A stretch of 64,000 nucleotides of DNA, taken from positions 186,001 to 250,000 of the forward strand of contig CAVZSC010000001.1 of assembly GCA_963777755.1 (NCBI GenBank), in the 5' to 3' direction. Positions 34,206 through 43,467 of the stretch are shown here, piece after piece. The DNA is from DATFWC01 sp963777755. GTDB taxonomy: Bacteria; Pseudomonadota; Alphaproteobacteria; Rhizobiales; Xanthobacteraceae. Numbering within the stretch: position 1 is the first letter of the stretch; every line of letters starts with the position of its first letter. The notes below the pieces were generated by a model, which was not told the origin of the DNA, did not search any database, and saw nothing but the letters and a program-made list of their open reading frames with translations. Made by a program: the position numbers and the translations under genes.

Positions 34206-37200
34206 ATGAGGAAGAGGTTCCACAGCGTACGAGTCTCGGCGCTGAGCCGGACGTGGGCCGCGGTGCATTTGCATTGTCGCGCGCTCATCGCCGGCGCCTC
34301 GACGCGTCATCGACACGCCACCCATGATCATCATCACGATCTCGCCCACGACCATCATGCGTGGGACGCCCAGCGTCGCTGCGGCGAACTGCTGCGCGGG
34401 CAGCGACCACTGACGCGCTGGCTCGTCTACGGCGGCACCGGGCTTGCCGCATTCGCGCTCGTTTCCACCGGCCTCGCGTGGTGGCGCCTGAGCAGCGGTC
34501 CGCTGTCGATGGATCTGGTGACGCCGTGGATCACCGCGGCGGTCGAGCAGCGGCTGGGCGGCGGCCAGCGCATCGAAGTGGGAGGCACGCAGCTCGAGCG
34601 CGACGACGACGGCCAGACGGCGTTGCGCCTGCGCGACATCGTGGTGCGCGATCGCGACGGCACGGTGATCGCGAGCGCCCCCAAGGCGGAGGTCGGGCTG
34701 TCCGGCTCGAGCCTGCTTATGGGGCAGGTGCAGGCGGTGCGGTTGAGCCTGATCGGCGCCACCATGTCGGTGCGCATCGAGCCCGATGGTCAGGTGAACG
34801 TGTTCGCCGGCGCCGAGCAACGGCTGGCCGCCGGCCCCGTCGTCACCCCAGTGCCGCAGGCCAGCACGATGACCGGGGTCCCGTCCGGGCAGAGTGCGGC
34901 GCGCGGGGACGTCACCGGCTCGACCGGCCAGAACGCGTTCTCCGGCCTGCTGGCTTGGCTCGACGGGCTCGACGCGCTGGGACTGGATGGCCGCGAGCTC
35001 AACGAAGTCGGGTTGAAGAACGGCAGCCTGGTGGTCGACGACCGGCGCAGCGGCAAGCGCTGGAACTTCGAGCACATCAATTTCGGTCTCACCCGTCCCA
35101 AGGAGGGCGGCCTTGCCTTCGCCGTCACCTCGACCGGTGCGGACGGCCCGTGGTCGCTCACCGCGACGGTGGTGCCGCGCGGCGAAGGGCGGCGCTCGAT
35201 CGAAGCGGTGGCGCGCGACATTTCGCCCAAGGACATCCTGCTGGCGCTGCGCGTCGATGACGGATCGATCGAGGCGGACATGCCGCTCTCCGGCATCCTG
35301 CGCGCCGAGATCACCGCCGACGGCACGTTGCAGATGGCGGAAGGCAAGATTCTCGGGGGCGCCGGTTTCATCGGGATGGGCAGCTCGCCGGGCAGCCGTG
35401 TCCTCCTCGACGAGGCGCAACTGGATTTGCGGTGGGACGCCGTCCACAAGGTGTTGCATCTTCCATTGGAGCTGCATGCGGGGGCAACCCGCCTGAGCTT
35501 CCTCGCCCACCTGCAGCCGCCGCGCCAGGTGGGGGAGCCTTGGGGGATCGTGGTCAACCGCGGGCTGGTCGTCCTCGGCGGGCCCGAGCGCGTGCGCGAG
35601 CCGCCGCTCGTGCTCGATCGCATCCTGGTGCGCGCCCGCTTCGACACGGTCGGGCGGCGGTTCCTCCTCGAGCAGGGGGATATCAGCGGCATGGCCGCCG
35701 GCGTCGCGTTCTCCGCCACCTTCGACTACGGCGACGAGCCGCGCCTGATGATGGGCATTGCGACGACCCGCATGCCCATGCTGACGCTCAAGCGACTGTG
35801 GCCGGTATTCGTCTTGCCGAAGCTGCGCAATTGGGTGATCGATCATTTCCCCGCCGGCACGGTGGAGCGCTTCGAGATCGCCACCAACGCGCCCTGGCAC
35901 ACGTTGCTGCCGGAGGGGCCGCCGGTTCCCGACGACGGCATGTCCGGCGAGATCGCCGGCACCTTCAGCCTGCGTCCGGTCGACACGCTGCCGGTGATCC
36001 GCGACGCCGACATGGTGGCGCGTTTTTCCGGCCGCACCGCCACGGTGACGCTCGGCCGCGGCACCGTGGAGCTGCCGTCCGGTCGCCGGATCGCGGTCTC
36101 GAACGGTACGCTCGAAGTGCCGGATACGGCCGGCAAGTCGCCGCCGGCGCGCGTGAAAATACGGGCGGAAGGCCCGGTGGAGGCGGCCATCGAGCTCGCC
36201 GGGATGCAGCCGCTGCGCGATGCCGCCGCCATCCAGCTCGACGCCGCAACGACGCGCGGCGCAGTCGCCGCGCAGTTCTCGCTGTCGATGCCGCTTACCG
36301 ACAATCTGCCCAAGGGCTCGGTCAACTACAACCTCGACGCCGAGGTCACCAGTTTCTCCGCCGACAAGCTGGTGCGCGGCTTGAAAACGGAGGCCTCAAT
36401 CCTGCGCGTCAACGCGAGCCCGCAAGGCTTCCGCGTCAACGGGGACGCGCGGATCGGCAATGCGGCGGTCGCGGTCGACTACCGCAAGCGGCCCGACGGC
36501 GACGCCGAAGCGCGCGCCCAGACGGTGCTCGACGACGCGGCACGCAGCTATCTCGGCTTCGAGATGGGGGGTGCGCTCACCGGGCCGATTCCGATCAAGT
36601 TCAGCGGCAAGATCGCCAAAGAAGGAGACAACCGCTTCGCCGTGGAAGCCGACCTGACCCAGGCCAAGGTCGCCGACCTGTTGCCGGGCTGGAACAAGCC
36701 GGCCGGCCATGCATCGCGCGCGACCTTCATCCTGATCGAGAAGCAGCAGTCTCGCCGCATCGACGACCTCATGCTCGAAGGCTCGGGCACGCGCCTCAAG
36801 GGCTCGCTCGAGATCAACGCGGCGGGCGAAGTCGTCTCCGCCAATTTCCCCAATTTCGCGCTGTCGGACGGCGACAAGGCCTCGGTAAAGGCGGAGCGCG
36901 GCAGCGATGGGACGTTGCGGGTCACGATCCGCGGCGACGTCTACAACGGCCGTGGCTTCATCAAGTCGATGGCGAGCGGACCGACCGATCCCAATGCGCC
37001 GCGCGCGACCTACGATCTCGACCTCGACGTGAAGATGGGCGCGGTGATCGGTTTCCACGGCGAGGCGCTGAAAAATCTCGAGCTGAGATTGTCGCGCCGC
37101 GCCGGCGTCATCCGCGCGTTCGGCATGAACGCCAAGATCCTCGACGCCCAGGTCAACGGCGACCTGCGCGCACGCGGCGGCCGCCAGGTCGTATTCGTCG

Positions 37201-37814
37201 AGAGCCAGGATGCCGGCGCGGTGTTCCGCTTCGCCGACATGTATTCGCGCGTTTACGGCGGGCGCATGTGGGTGACCCTCGAGCCGCCGACGCCCGACCA
37301 GAGCCCGAAGCAGGGCACGCTCGACATCCGGGAATTCTCCGTGCGCGGCGAAGCCCAACTCGACCGCATCGCGACCAGCGCGCCGCCACCCGATTCCCCC
37401 GGTTATCGCGGCTCGCCGATCCGCAACCCGGGCGTCGAATTTTCCCAGATGCGGGTCGAGTTCACCCGCTCGCCCGGTCGCCTGTCGATCCGCGAAGGTA
37501 ACGTCTGGGGCGTGGCGGTATGCGCCACGATGGACGGGCAGATCGACTTCCTGCGCGACGACGTGCGCCTGCGCGGCACCTTCGTGCCCGCCTGCGCGCT
37601 CAACAACATCCCGACCCAGATCCCCGTGCTCGGCTATTTCCTCGGCGGACCCAAGGAAGGCTTCCTGGGCGTGACCTACGAGGTGGTGGGGCCGCCCAAC
37701 GGCATGATCCTGCGGGTCAATCCGATGTCGGCGGTGGCGCCCGGCTTCCTGCGCAAGCTGTTCGAGTTCCGCCACGACGACGGTCTGCTCACCGGCGAAG
37801 CGACGCCGCGCTGA
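34206..37814 (+). CDS. AsmA/YhdP-like protein (DUF3971-type) with His-rich N-terminus
   Basis: 1202 residues. A membrane anchor (WLVYGGTGLAAFALVSTGLA, about 72-92) is followed by a very long, beta-rich periplasmic part. Blocks such as PSGRRIAVSNGTLEVPDTAG, GKIAKEGDNRFAVEADLTQA and NIPTQIPVLGYFLGGPKEGF resemble the DUF3971 and AsmA C-terminal regions of YhdP-type proteins, which carry phospholipid between membranes. Residues 35-51 hold nine His in 17 positions before the anchor, on the cytoplasmic side; this is unusual. The start is the weakest part: a later GTG would remove some of it. It converges with tyrS with a 6-bp gap. Confidence 0.88.
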   Translation: MRKRFHSVRVSALSRTWAAVHLHCRALIAGASTRHRHATHDHHHDLAHDHHAWDAQRRCGELLRGQRPLTRWLVYGGTGLAAFALVSTGLAWWRLSSGPLSMDLVTPWITAAVEQRLGGGQRIEVGGTQLERDDDGQTALRLRDIVVRDRDGTVIASAPKAEVGLSGSSLLMGQVQAVRLSLIGATMSVRIEPDGQVNVFAGAEQRLAAGPVVTPVPQASTMTGVPSGQSAARGDVTGSTGQNAFSGLLAWLDGLDALGLDGRELNEVGLKNGSLVVDDRRSGKRWNFEHINFGLTRPKEGGLAFAVTSTGADGPWSLTATVVPRGEGRRSIEAVARDISPKDILLALRVDDGSIEADMPLSGILRAEITADGTLQMAEGKILGGAGFIGMGSSPGSRVLLDEAQLDLRWDAVHKVLHLPLELHAGATRLSFLAHLQPPRQVGEPWGIVVNRGLVVLGGPERVREPPLVLDRILVRARFDTVGRRFLLEQGDISGMAAGVAFSATFDYGDEPRLMMGIATTRMPMLTLKRLWPVFVLPKLRNWVIDHFPAGTVERFEIATNAPWHTLLPEGPPVPDDGMSGEIAGTFSLRPVDTLPVIRDADMVARFSGRTATVTLGRGTVELPSGRRIAVSNGTLEVPDTAGKSPPARVKIRAEGPVEAAIELAGMQPLRDAAAIQLDAATTRGAVAAQFSLSMPLTDNLPKGSVNYNLDAEVTSFSADKLVRGLKTEASILRVNASPQGFRVNGDARIGNAAVAVDYRKRPDGDAEARAQTVLDDAARSYLGFEMGGALTGPIPIKFSGKIAKEGDNRFAVEADLTQAKVADLLPGWNKPAGHASRATFILIEKQQSRRIDDLMLEGSGTRLKGSLEINAAGEVVSANFPNFALSDGDKASVKAERGSDGTLRVTIRGDVYNGRGFIKSMASGPTDPNAPRATYDLDLDVKMGAVIGFHGEALKNLELRLSRRAGVIRAFGMNAKILDAQVNGDLRARGGRQVVFVESQDAGAVFRFADMYSRVYGGRMWVTLEPPTPDQSPKQGTLDIREFSVRGEAQLDRIATSAPPPDSPGYRGSPIRNPGVEFSQMRVEFTRSPGRLSIREGNVWGVAVCATMDGQIDFLRDDVRLRGTFVPACALNNIPTQIPVLGYFLGGPKEGFLGVTYEVVGPPNGMILRVNPMSAVAPGFLRKLFEFRHDDGLLTGEATPR

Positions 37815-37820
37815 CCGGTC

Positions 37821-39083
37821 TCAATCATCATCAATCGGCCGCAGCAATACGTGCTTTTTCTTGCCAAATGAGAGCTTGATCACGCCTTCCCGGGTGAGCT
37901 GGACGAGGCCGAGCGGCATTCTTTCGTCGTTCACGATGGCGTCGTTTACCCGCAGAGCGCCAGCTTGAAGCCGCCGGCGCGCTTCGTTGGTGGAGGGAAC
38001 TAGGCCCACATGCACGAAGGCTGTGAGTACACCTATCCCAGTTTGGAGCACGCTGCGCGGAATCCCGATCGACGGCAGGGTTTCGGCGACCTCGCCTGCC
38101 TCGAACGTCTTGCGCGCGGTCTCGGCGGCGGCTTCCGCCGCGGCGCGGCCATGCACCAGGGCGGTCGCCTCGGTAGCGAGGACTTTCTTCGCCTCGTTGA
38201 GCTCCCTGCCTCCCAGGAAAGCTAGGCGGGCAACCTCGTCGAGCGGCACCACCGTGAATAGCTTGAGGAAGCGCGCGACATCGGCGTCCTCGGTGTTGCG
38301 CCAGTACTGCCAATACTCGTACGGGCTCACCAGGTCGTCCTTGAGCCACACCGCGCCGGCGGCGGTCTTGCCCATCTTGGCGCCGGATGACGTGGTCATG
38401 AGGGGCGAGGTCAGGGCGAACAGCTGGACGTTCAGCATGCGACGGCCGAGATCGATGCCGTTGACGATGTTGCCCCACTGGTCGGATCCGCCCATCTGCA
38501 GCACGCAGCCGTAGCGCTTGTTGAGCTCGACGAAATCGTAGGCCTGCAGGATCATGTAGTTGAATTCGAGGAACGACAGCTCGTGCTGGCGCTCGAGCCT
38601 GAGCTTCACCGAATCGAAGGCGAGCATGCGGTTGACCGAAAAGTGCCGACCTACGTCGCGCAGGAATTCGATGTAGTTGAGCTCGTTGAGCCAATCCGCA
38701 TTGTTGGCCATGACGCCGTCGGCGGCACCGTCGCCGAAGGTGAGGAAGCGCGCGAAGATCGACTTGATGCCGGCGAGGTTCTGCGCGATGTCCGCTTCGG
38801 TGAGGATGCGGCGGCTCTCGTCCTTGCCCGAGGGATCGCCGACCCGGGTCGTGCCGCCGCCCATCAGCGCGATCGGCCGGTGGCCGGTCTGCTGCAGCCA
38901 GTACAGCATCATGATCTGCAACAGCGAGCCGACATGGAGCGAAGGCGCGGTGCAGTCGAAGCCGATATAGGCCGTGAGCCGCCCCGTCCGCGCCAGCTCA
39001 TCGAGCTTCTCCGGCTCCGACACCTGGTGGATGAAGCCGCGGCTCGCCAGCACGTTCAGAAAATCGGACTTATGATCGGACAT
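37821..39083 (-). CDS. tyrS: tyrosyl-tRNA synthetase
   Basis: 420 residues, the normal length for a bacterial TyrRS of this class. The class I signature HIGH appears as LHVGSLLQIM (about residue 50) and the KMSKS equivalent as KMGKTAAG (about 232). The tyrosine pocket YIGFDCTAPSLHVG and FMQAYDF-like MILQAYDFVELNKRYGC are also visible. The C-terminal S4 RNA-binding domain includes PSTNEARRRLQAGALRVND. It charges tRNA-Tyr in the cytoplasm and is essential. It is divergent from anmK with a short 79-bp gap that contains a strong hairpin. Confidence 0.97.
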   Translation of the reverse strand: MSDHKSDFLNVLASRGFIHQVSEPEKLDELARTGRLTAYIGFDCTAPSLHVGSLLQIMMLYWLQQTGHRPIALMGGGTTRVGDPSGKDESRRILTEADIAQNLAGIKSIFARFLTFGDGAADGVMANNADWLNELNYIEFLRDVGRHFSVNRMLAFDSVKLRLERQHELSFLEFNYMILQAYDFVELNKRYGCVLQMGGSDQWGNIVNGIDLGRRMLNVQLFALTSPLMTTSSGAKMGKTAAGAVWLKDDLVSPYEYWQYWRNTEDADVARFLKLFTVVPLDEVARLAFLGGRELNEAKKVLATEATALVHGRAAAEAAAETARKTFEAGEVAETLPSIGIPRSVLQTGIGVLTAFVHVGLVPSTNEARRRLQAGALRVNDAIVNDERMPLGLVQLTREGVIKLSFGKKKHVLLRPIDDD

Positions 39084-39143
39084 CGTCTAGTCTAAACCGA
39101 TTGCTTCGGGCCGGTGGTGTATCAGGTCCGGCCACCAATTCAA

Positions 39144-39162
39144 TGGCAGGATTCTCCTGCCA
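39144..39162. promoter_or_regulatory. perfect 8-bp inverted repeat over the anmK ribosome-binding region
   Basis: TGGCAGGA-TTC-TCCTGCCA forms an eight-pair stem with a three-base loop ending directly at the ATG at 39163. It contains the AGGA that would serve as the ribosome-binding sequence, so folding in RNA would hide it. It could instead be a DNA operator between tyrS and anmK. Confidence 0.55.
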
Positions 39163-40350
39163 ATGTGGGATGCCGACATGGGGTTTGAGCGTGCCATTGG
39201 CCTGATGAGCGGGACCTCGCTCGATGGTATCGACGTTGCCCTCATCGACACCGACGGTCATCGCCTGGTTCGTTGCGGGCCGACCGGCTACCGGACGTAC
39301 CGCGAGGGGGAGCGGCAGATCCTGCGCCAAGCGCTCGCCGAGGCCATCCAGATGACCGATCGCGCCGCGCGGCCGGGCATCCTGCCCGAGGCGGAGGACC
39401 TGGTCACCCGCCTACATGTGGAGGCGGTCGAGGCTCTGCTGAGCGCGAATGACATCGACCGGTCGAGCGTCGATGTCGTCGGGTTCCATGGGCAGACGGT
39501 GTTGCATCGGCCCAAGCAGGGGCTCACCGTCCAGATCGGCGACGGGGCGGCCCTTGCGAAGCTGCTCGATCTTCCCGTCGTATTCGATTTCCGCGCCGCC
39601 GACGTCGCCGCCGGCGGGCAGGGTGCCCCGCTGGTGCCGGTGTATCATCGCGCGCTGGTGAGCGGGCTCGATCGTCCCCGCCCGGTCGCGGTGCTCAACA
39701 TCGGGGGGGTGGCGAACGTCACCTGGTGCGACGGCGACGGCGATCCGATCGCCTGCGACACCGGTCCTGGCAACGCGCTGATCGACGATTTCATGCGCGC
39801 GCGCACCGGGGCCGCGTTCGACTGCAACGGCGACCAGGCGGCGGGCGGCCGGGTCGACGCGGCCTTTATCGAACGGGTGCTGGCGCACCCGTTCTTTGCG
39901 CTGCCGCCGCCCAAGTCGCTCGACCGCAATGCGTTCGCCTATGTGAACATGGATCTGCCGGCCTTCTCGGTGCCCGACGGTGCCGCGACGCTGGCGGCGC
40001 TGACCGCGCAGACGGTTGCCCGCATCGTGCCCCACCTGCCGCGCCCGCCGCGCTCGTGGATCGTCGCCGGCGGCGGCGCCCGCAATCGCACGCTGACACG
40101 GATGCTCGCCGAGTGCCTGTCGCCCGCCCCCGTCGAAACGGCCGATGCGGTCGGCTGGTCGGCCGACGCGCTCGAAGCGCAGGCCTTCGCCTATCTGGCG
40201 GCGCGGACGCTGCACGGCCTGCCGGCGACCTTCCCGACCACGACCGGCGTCGCGCAGCCGCTCGTCGGAGGCGTCGTGGTCGCGCGGCGTGCCGACGTCG
40301 CCCGGAGCGGCGATCGAGGGGGTTGCGCCGCGCGGCCAAGCCAACGGTAG
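39163..40350 (+). CDS. anmK: anhydro-N-acetylmuramic acid kinase
   Basis: 395 residues from the ATG at 39163, or 390 from ATG 39178 (MGFERAIGLMSGTSLDG). The ATP-binding motif GLMSGTSLDGIDVAL is diagnostic, with later GFHGQTVLH, DTGPGNALID and VAGGGARN. The enzyme phosphorylates and opens 1,6-anhydro-MurNAc to MurNAc-6-phosphate, recycling the product of lytic transglycosylases. It fits the cell-wall theme of the region. No murQ (etherase) is in the window. The gene's last codons overlap nothing, and the next gene begins 39 bp later in the same direction. Confidence 0.95.
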   Translation: MWDADMGFERAIGLMSGTSLDGIDVALIDTDGHRLVRCGPTGYRTYREGERQILRQALAEAIQMTDRAARPGILPEAEDLVTRLHVEAVEALLSANDIDRSSVDVVGFHGQTVLHRPKQGLTVQIGDGAALAKLLDLPVVFDFRAADVAAGGQGAPLVPVYHRALVSGLDRPRPVAVLNIGGVANVTWCDGDGDPIACDTGPGNALIDDFMRARTGAAFDCNGDQAAGGRVDAAFIERVLAHPFFALPPPKSLDRNAFAYVNMDLPAFSVPDGAATLAALTAQTVARIVPHLPRPPRSWIVAGGGARNRTLTRMLAECLSPAPVETADAVGWSADALEAQAFAYLAARTLHGLPATFPTTTGVAQPLVGGVVVARRADVARSGDRGGCAARPSQR

Positions 40351-40389
40351 CGTAACCGGTTTCCCGATCTGCGAAGCGGCTTCGACTGC

Positions 40390-41379
40390 ATGCCGACCTT
40401 GCAAGAGCTGCTGGCGTCCGTCGCCGCGATCATCGCGGACTATCGTCAGGACGAGATAGCGCCACCCAACGCGCGGCACGTCGAGCGCTGGATCGCACAG
40501 TTCGACGCGCCGGTCCGCCAGCCGCTGCTGGCGGAGCTGCTGCATGTGCTGACGCGCACCTATGCGAGCAAGGCAGTGATGGAAGATTTCCTGCGGCGCG
40601 CGCTGCAAAGCCCGACGCTCCTCGGCTCGGACCTGCGCGCGTTCCACAGGAGCACCGGCTTCCTCGCCTTGCAGCGCACCGGCAGCGGGCAGAGCGAGAT
40701 GCTGGCGATCCTCCGCGGCTTGCTCGGCACGATGCCGGATGCCGACGATTGCGCCGTCCACCCGCGGCGCTTCCTCTATCTCGACGATGTCCTGTTCACC
40801 GGGAATCGCATCAAGGAAGACCTGATCCGCTGGGTCGAACGGGATGCGCCGCAATCGGCCGAGCTCGTCGTGGCCGCCATCGCGATGCACGTCGGCGGGC
40901 GGAACTTCGCGCATGTCCAGATCGTCGAGGCGGCCAAGGCCGCGGGAAAGACGATCGACGTGAAATGGCTGTGCCCGGTGCTTGTCGAGGATCGAAAAGC
41001 CGAGATCGACCGGTCGGATGTCCTACGCCCGGTCAGCATCCCCGATGACGAGCCGACGCGACGCTATGTGCGTGGCATGCGGGAGGCGCCGCTTCTGCGC
41101 CGGCCCGGCCATGTCGCGGACCGGGGATTCTTCTCCTCCGAGGCGGGACGTCACCTGCTGGAGCAGGAGCTGTTGAAGGCCGGATGCCGCCTCGCCTCGG
41201 CATGCCCTGGGCTTGGACCCAACAGCCGGCCGCTCGGCAATTTCGTTCGCGAGACCCTTGGTTTCGGAACCCTGTTCCTCACCTACCGCAATTGCCCGCA
41301 GAACGCTCCCCTGGCGTTGTGGGCCGAGGCGCCCTGGTATCCGCTGCTGCCGCGCAAATGGACGTCGGAGCGCGGGTAG
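40390..41379 (+). CDS. phosphoribosyltransferase-like protein of unknown role
   Basis: 329 residues. The central motif RRFLYLDDVLFTGNRIKED (about 125-143) is a PRPP-loop-like DD-x-x-x-TG sequence typical of type I phosphoribosyltransferases, preceded by a helical region (ERWIAQFDAPVRQPLLAEL). The C-terminus ends TYRNCPQNAPLALW, a motif I recall from PRTase-like proteins encoded with conflict or defence modules (sometimes called PRTase-CE). This recollection was not checked. No partner defence gene is visible here: the neighbours are anmK upstream and a convergent hydrolase. It has no signal peptide. Function unknown; nucleotide or nucleobase transfer is the reasonable guess. Confidence 0.72.
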   Translation: MPTLQELLASVAAIIADYRQDEIAPPNARHVERWIAQFDAPVRQPLLAELLHVLTRTYASKAVMEDFLRRALQSPTLLGSDLRAFHRSTGFLALQRTGSGQSEMLAILRGLLGTMPDADDCAVHPRRFLYLDDVLFTGNRIKEDLIRWVERDAPQSAELVVAAIAMHVGGRNFAHVQIVEAAKAAGKTIDVKWLCPVLVEDRKAEIDRSDVLRPVSIPDDEPTRRYVRGMREAPLLRRPGHVADRGFFSSEAGRHLLEQELLKAGCRLASACPGLGPNSRPLGNFVRETLGFGTLFLTYRNCPQNAPLALWAEAPWYPLLPRKWTSERG

Positions 41380-41382
41380 GGA

Positions 41383-42063
41383 TCACGCTGCGCTCGGCTT
41401 GCGTCCGCCGCCCCCGGTGGTGATCGCGCCGGTGCGCTTGTCGAGATAGGCCGAGATCGACTGCATCAGCTGCTCGAGCTTGCCGTCGAAGAAATGGTTG
41501 GCGCCGGGGATGATCTTCTGGTCGATCACGATCCCCTTCTGCGTCTTGAGCTTCTCCACCAGGGTCTGCACGTCCTTCTGCGGCACGACCGCGTCCTTGT
41601 CGCCGTGGACGATCAGCCCCGAGGACGGGCAGGGAGCCAGGAACGAGAAGTCGTACAGATTGGCGGGCGGCGCTACCGAGATGAAGCCCTCGATCTCCGG
41701 TCGCCGCATCAGGAGCTGCATGCCGATCCAGGCACCGAAGGAAAACCCGGCGATCCAGCAGTTGCGCGCTTCCGGGTTGATCGACTGGGCCCAGTCGAGG
41801 GCGGCGGCGGCGTCCGACAGCTCGCCCTGGCCATGGTCGAACACCCCCTGGCTGCGCCCGACACCGCGGAAATTGAACCGGATGACGGCAAAATTCCGAT
41901 GGGCGAAGGCATAGTACAGGTGGTACACGATCTGATGGTTCATCGTGCCGCCGAACTGGGGGTGCGGGTGCAGGATGATCGCGATCGGGGCGTTCTTCTG
42001 GCGTGCCGGATGGTACCGGCCCTCGATCCGTCCAGCCGGACCGGTAAAGATGACCTCAGGCAT
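41383..42063 (-). CDS. alpha/beta hydrolase (dienelactone hydrolase-like)
   Basis: 226 residues. The fold and triad are clear: ILHPHPQFGGTMNH near the oxyanion strand, nucleophile Ser in IAGFSFGAWIG (about 109), Asp in VHGDKDAVVP and His in PGANHFF. Family members hydrolyse esters, and the real substrate is unknown. No signal peptide. It converges with the PRTase-like gene, separated by only 3 bp, and is divergent from the cysteine desulfurase gene. The 234-bp gap between them holds an Irr-type box that might affect both directions. Confidence 0.88.
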   Translation of the reverse strand: MPEVIFTGPAGRIEGRYHPARQKNAPIAIILHPHPQFGGTMNHQIVYHLYYAFAHRNFAVIRFNFRGVGRSQGVFDHGQGELSDAAAALDWAQSINPEARNCWIAGFSFGAWIGMQLLMRRPEIEGFISVAPPANLYDFSFLAPCPSSGLIVHGDKDAVVPQKDVQTLVEKLKTQKGIVIDQKIIPGANHFFDGKLEQLMQSISAYLDKRTGAITTGGGGRKPSAA

Positions 42064-42129
42064 GTGTCTCCTCGAACGACTCTGCGGTCGCGGCGATGCA
42101 TTGCCGCGGACGGCCTCTCGACAGCGCGC

Positions 42130-42158
42130 TTGACGGGAGCAATCGGCGCACGTAGCTA
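42130..42158 (+). promoter_or_regulatory. candidate suf operon promoter
   Basis: TTGACG (42130-42135) is followed after 17 bases by TAGCTA (42153-42158). The -35 is good and the -10 weak. The -10 end touches the Irr-type palindrome, so bound Irr would block it. No experimental support is available. Confidence 0.35.
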
Positions 42159-42176
42159 TTTAGAACCATTCTAAAT
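42158..42176. promoter_or_regulatory. iron control element (Irr box) upstream of the suf operon
   Basis: ATTTAGAACCATTCTAAAT is a perfect palindrome, TTTAGAA-CCA-TTCTAAA plus one flanking pair. It matches the ICE motif bound by Irr, the haem-responsive Fur-family regulator of Hyphomicrobiales. Irr represses iron-using functions, including Fe-S assembly, when iron is low. It lies about 120 bp upstream of the first suf gene, overlapping the candidate promoter. Confidence 0.75.
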
Positions 42177-42297
42177 TTGTGCAGACCCGCGGCGATAACC
42201 ACGCTTGATGCGAAGCCGGGCGGGCCGGTGCCTTGTAACACAACCCCGGGGGCAAGAAGCAAGTGTTTCTGCAGGCGTGTGAGCGGATAGGGCAGGG

Positions 42298-43467
42298 ATG
42301 ACCGGCGGTCGCGCCTACCTCGACTGGAATGCCACGGCCCCGCTGCGCCTGGAGGCCCGCGACGCCATGGTTCGCGCCTGCGATGTGGTCGGCAATCCCT
42401 CCTCGGTCCATGCAGAGGGGCGCGCGGCACGCCGCCTGGTGGAAGAAGCCCGGCGCAACGTCGCCGTGCTGGTCGGGGCCGACCCGCGGAACGTGATCTT
42501 CACCTCGGGCGGGACCGAAGCCAATTTCGCGGTGCTCTCCCCGGCGATTGAGGTCGGCAGCGACAAGAGGGGACGCGACCGGCTCCTGGTTTCGGCAATC
42601 GAGCACCCCTCGGTCCGCTGCGGCGGACGCTTCGCGGCTCGCGCGATCGACGACATCCCGGCAACTTCAGCGGGCGAAGTCGACCTCGGCGTGCTCGAGC
42701 GCCAGCTTGCCCGCGGCGGACGGCCGCTCGTCTCGATCATGCTGGCCAACAACGAGACGGGGGTGATCCAGCCCGTGCCAGCGGCCGCCACCCTGGTGCA
42801 CCAGGCCGAGGGCCTGCTCCACGTGGATGCGGTCCAGGCGGCGGGCAAAATTCCTGTCGACATGGCGGTGCTGGGCGCCGACGTCCTGACCCTGTCGGCC
42901 CACAAGATCGGAGGCCCCAAGGGCGTCGGTGCCCTGATCAAGCGCGACGAGGCGCTGCATCTGGCCGACCCGCTGATCCGCGGGGGCGGCCAGGAGCGCG
43001 GCGCCCGCGCCGGCACCGAAAACGTGACGGGCATCGCCGGGTTCGGCGCCGCAGCGGCGGTAGCCGGCAGGGCGCTGGCCGAGGAGTTCCGACGTGTCGC
43101 CGCCTTGCGGGATCGCCTGGAGGAAGGGCTGCGCGCGAGCTCGTCCAACCTCGTCATCTTCGGGGCCGGGCGGGAACGGTTGCCAAATACCACCTGCTTT
43201 GCCGTCCCCGGCCTGCGGGCGGAGACTGCGGTCATCGCCCTCGATCTCGACGGCATTGCGGTGTCGTCGGGATCGGCCTGCTCGTCGGGCAAGGTCGCGG
43301 CGTCCCATGTGCTGGCGGCGATGGGTGTCGATCCCGCACTCGCACGCGGCGCGATTCGCGTGAGCCTGGGATTTTCCTCGACCGATGAAGAGGTTCATCG
43401 CTTCCTCAGCGCTTGGAATAAGCTCGCGCGTGCATTACCTAAGAGTGGACACGGCATGGCCGCCTGA
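42298..43467 (+). CDS. cysteine desulfurase, IscS/NifS type, first gene of the suf operon
   Basis: 389 residues. Class V aminotransferase fold: TSGGTEANFAVL, the PLP-Lys in TLSAHKIGGPKGVG (about 203), and the catalytic Cys in SSGSACSSGKVAASHVL (about 328), in the loop of group I (IscS/NifS) enzymes. It draws sulfur from cysteine as a persulfide for cluster assembly. In related genomes the suf operon begins with this type and also contains a SufS-type enzyme, as here (47962). The Irr-type box and candidate promoter lie upstream. Spacing to sufB is 102 bp. Confidence 0.94.
   Translation: MTGGRAYLDWNATAPLRLEARDAMVRACDVVGNPSSVHAEGRAARRLVEEARRNVAVLVGADPRNVIFTSGGTEANFAVLSPAIEVGSDKRGRDRLLVSAIEHPSVRCGGRFAARAIDDIPATSAGEVDLGVLERQLARGGRPLVSIMLANNETGVIQPVPAAATLVHQAEGLLHVDAVQAAGKIPVDMAVLGADVLTLSAHKIGGPKGVGALIKRDEALHLADPLIRGGGQERGARAGTENVTGIAGFGAAAAVAGRALAEEFRRVAALRDRLEEGLRASSSNLVIFGAGRERLPNTTCFAVPGLRAETAVIALDLDGIAVSSGSACSSGKVAASHVLAAMGVDPALARGAIRVSLGFSSTDEEVHRFLSAWNKLARALPKSGHGMAA

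Noticed and set aside
35432..37501. 689-residue plus-strand frame inside the AsmA-like gene
   Set aside because: Arg-rich, no motif; register shadow of the true gene.
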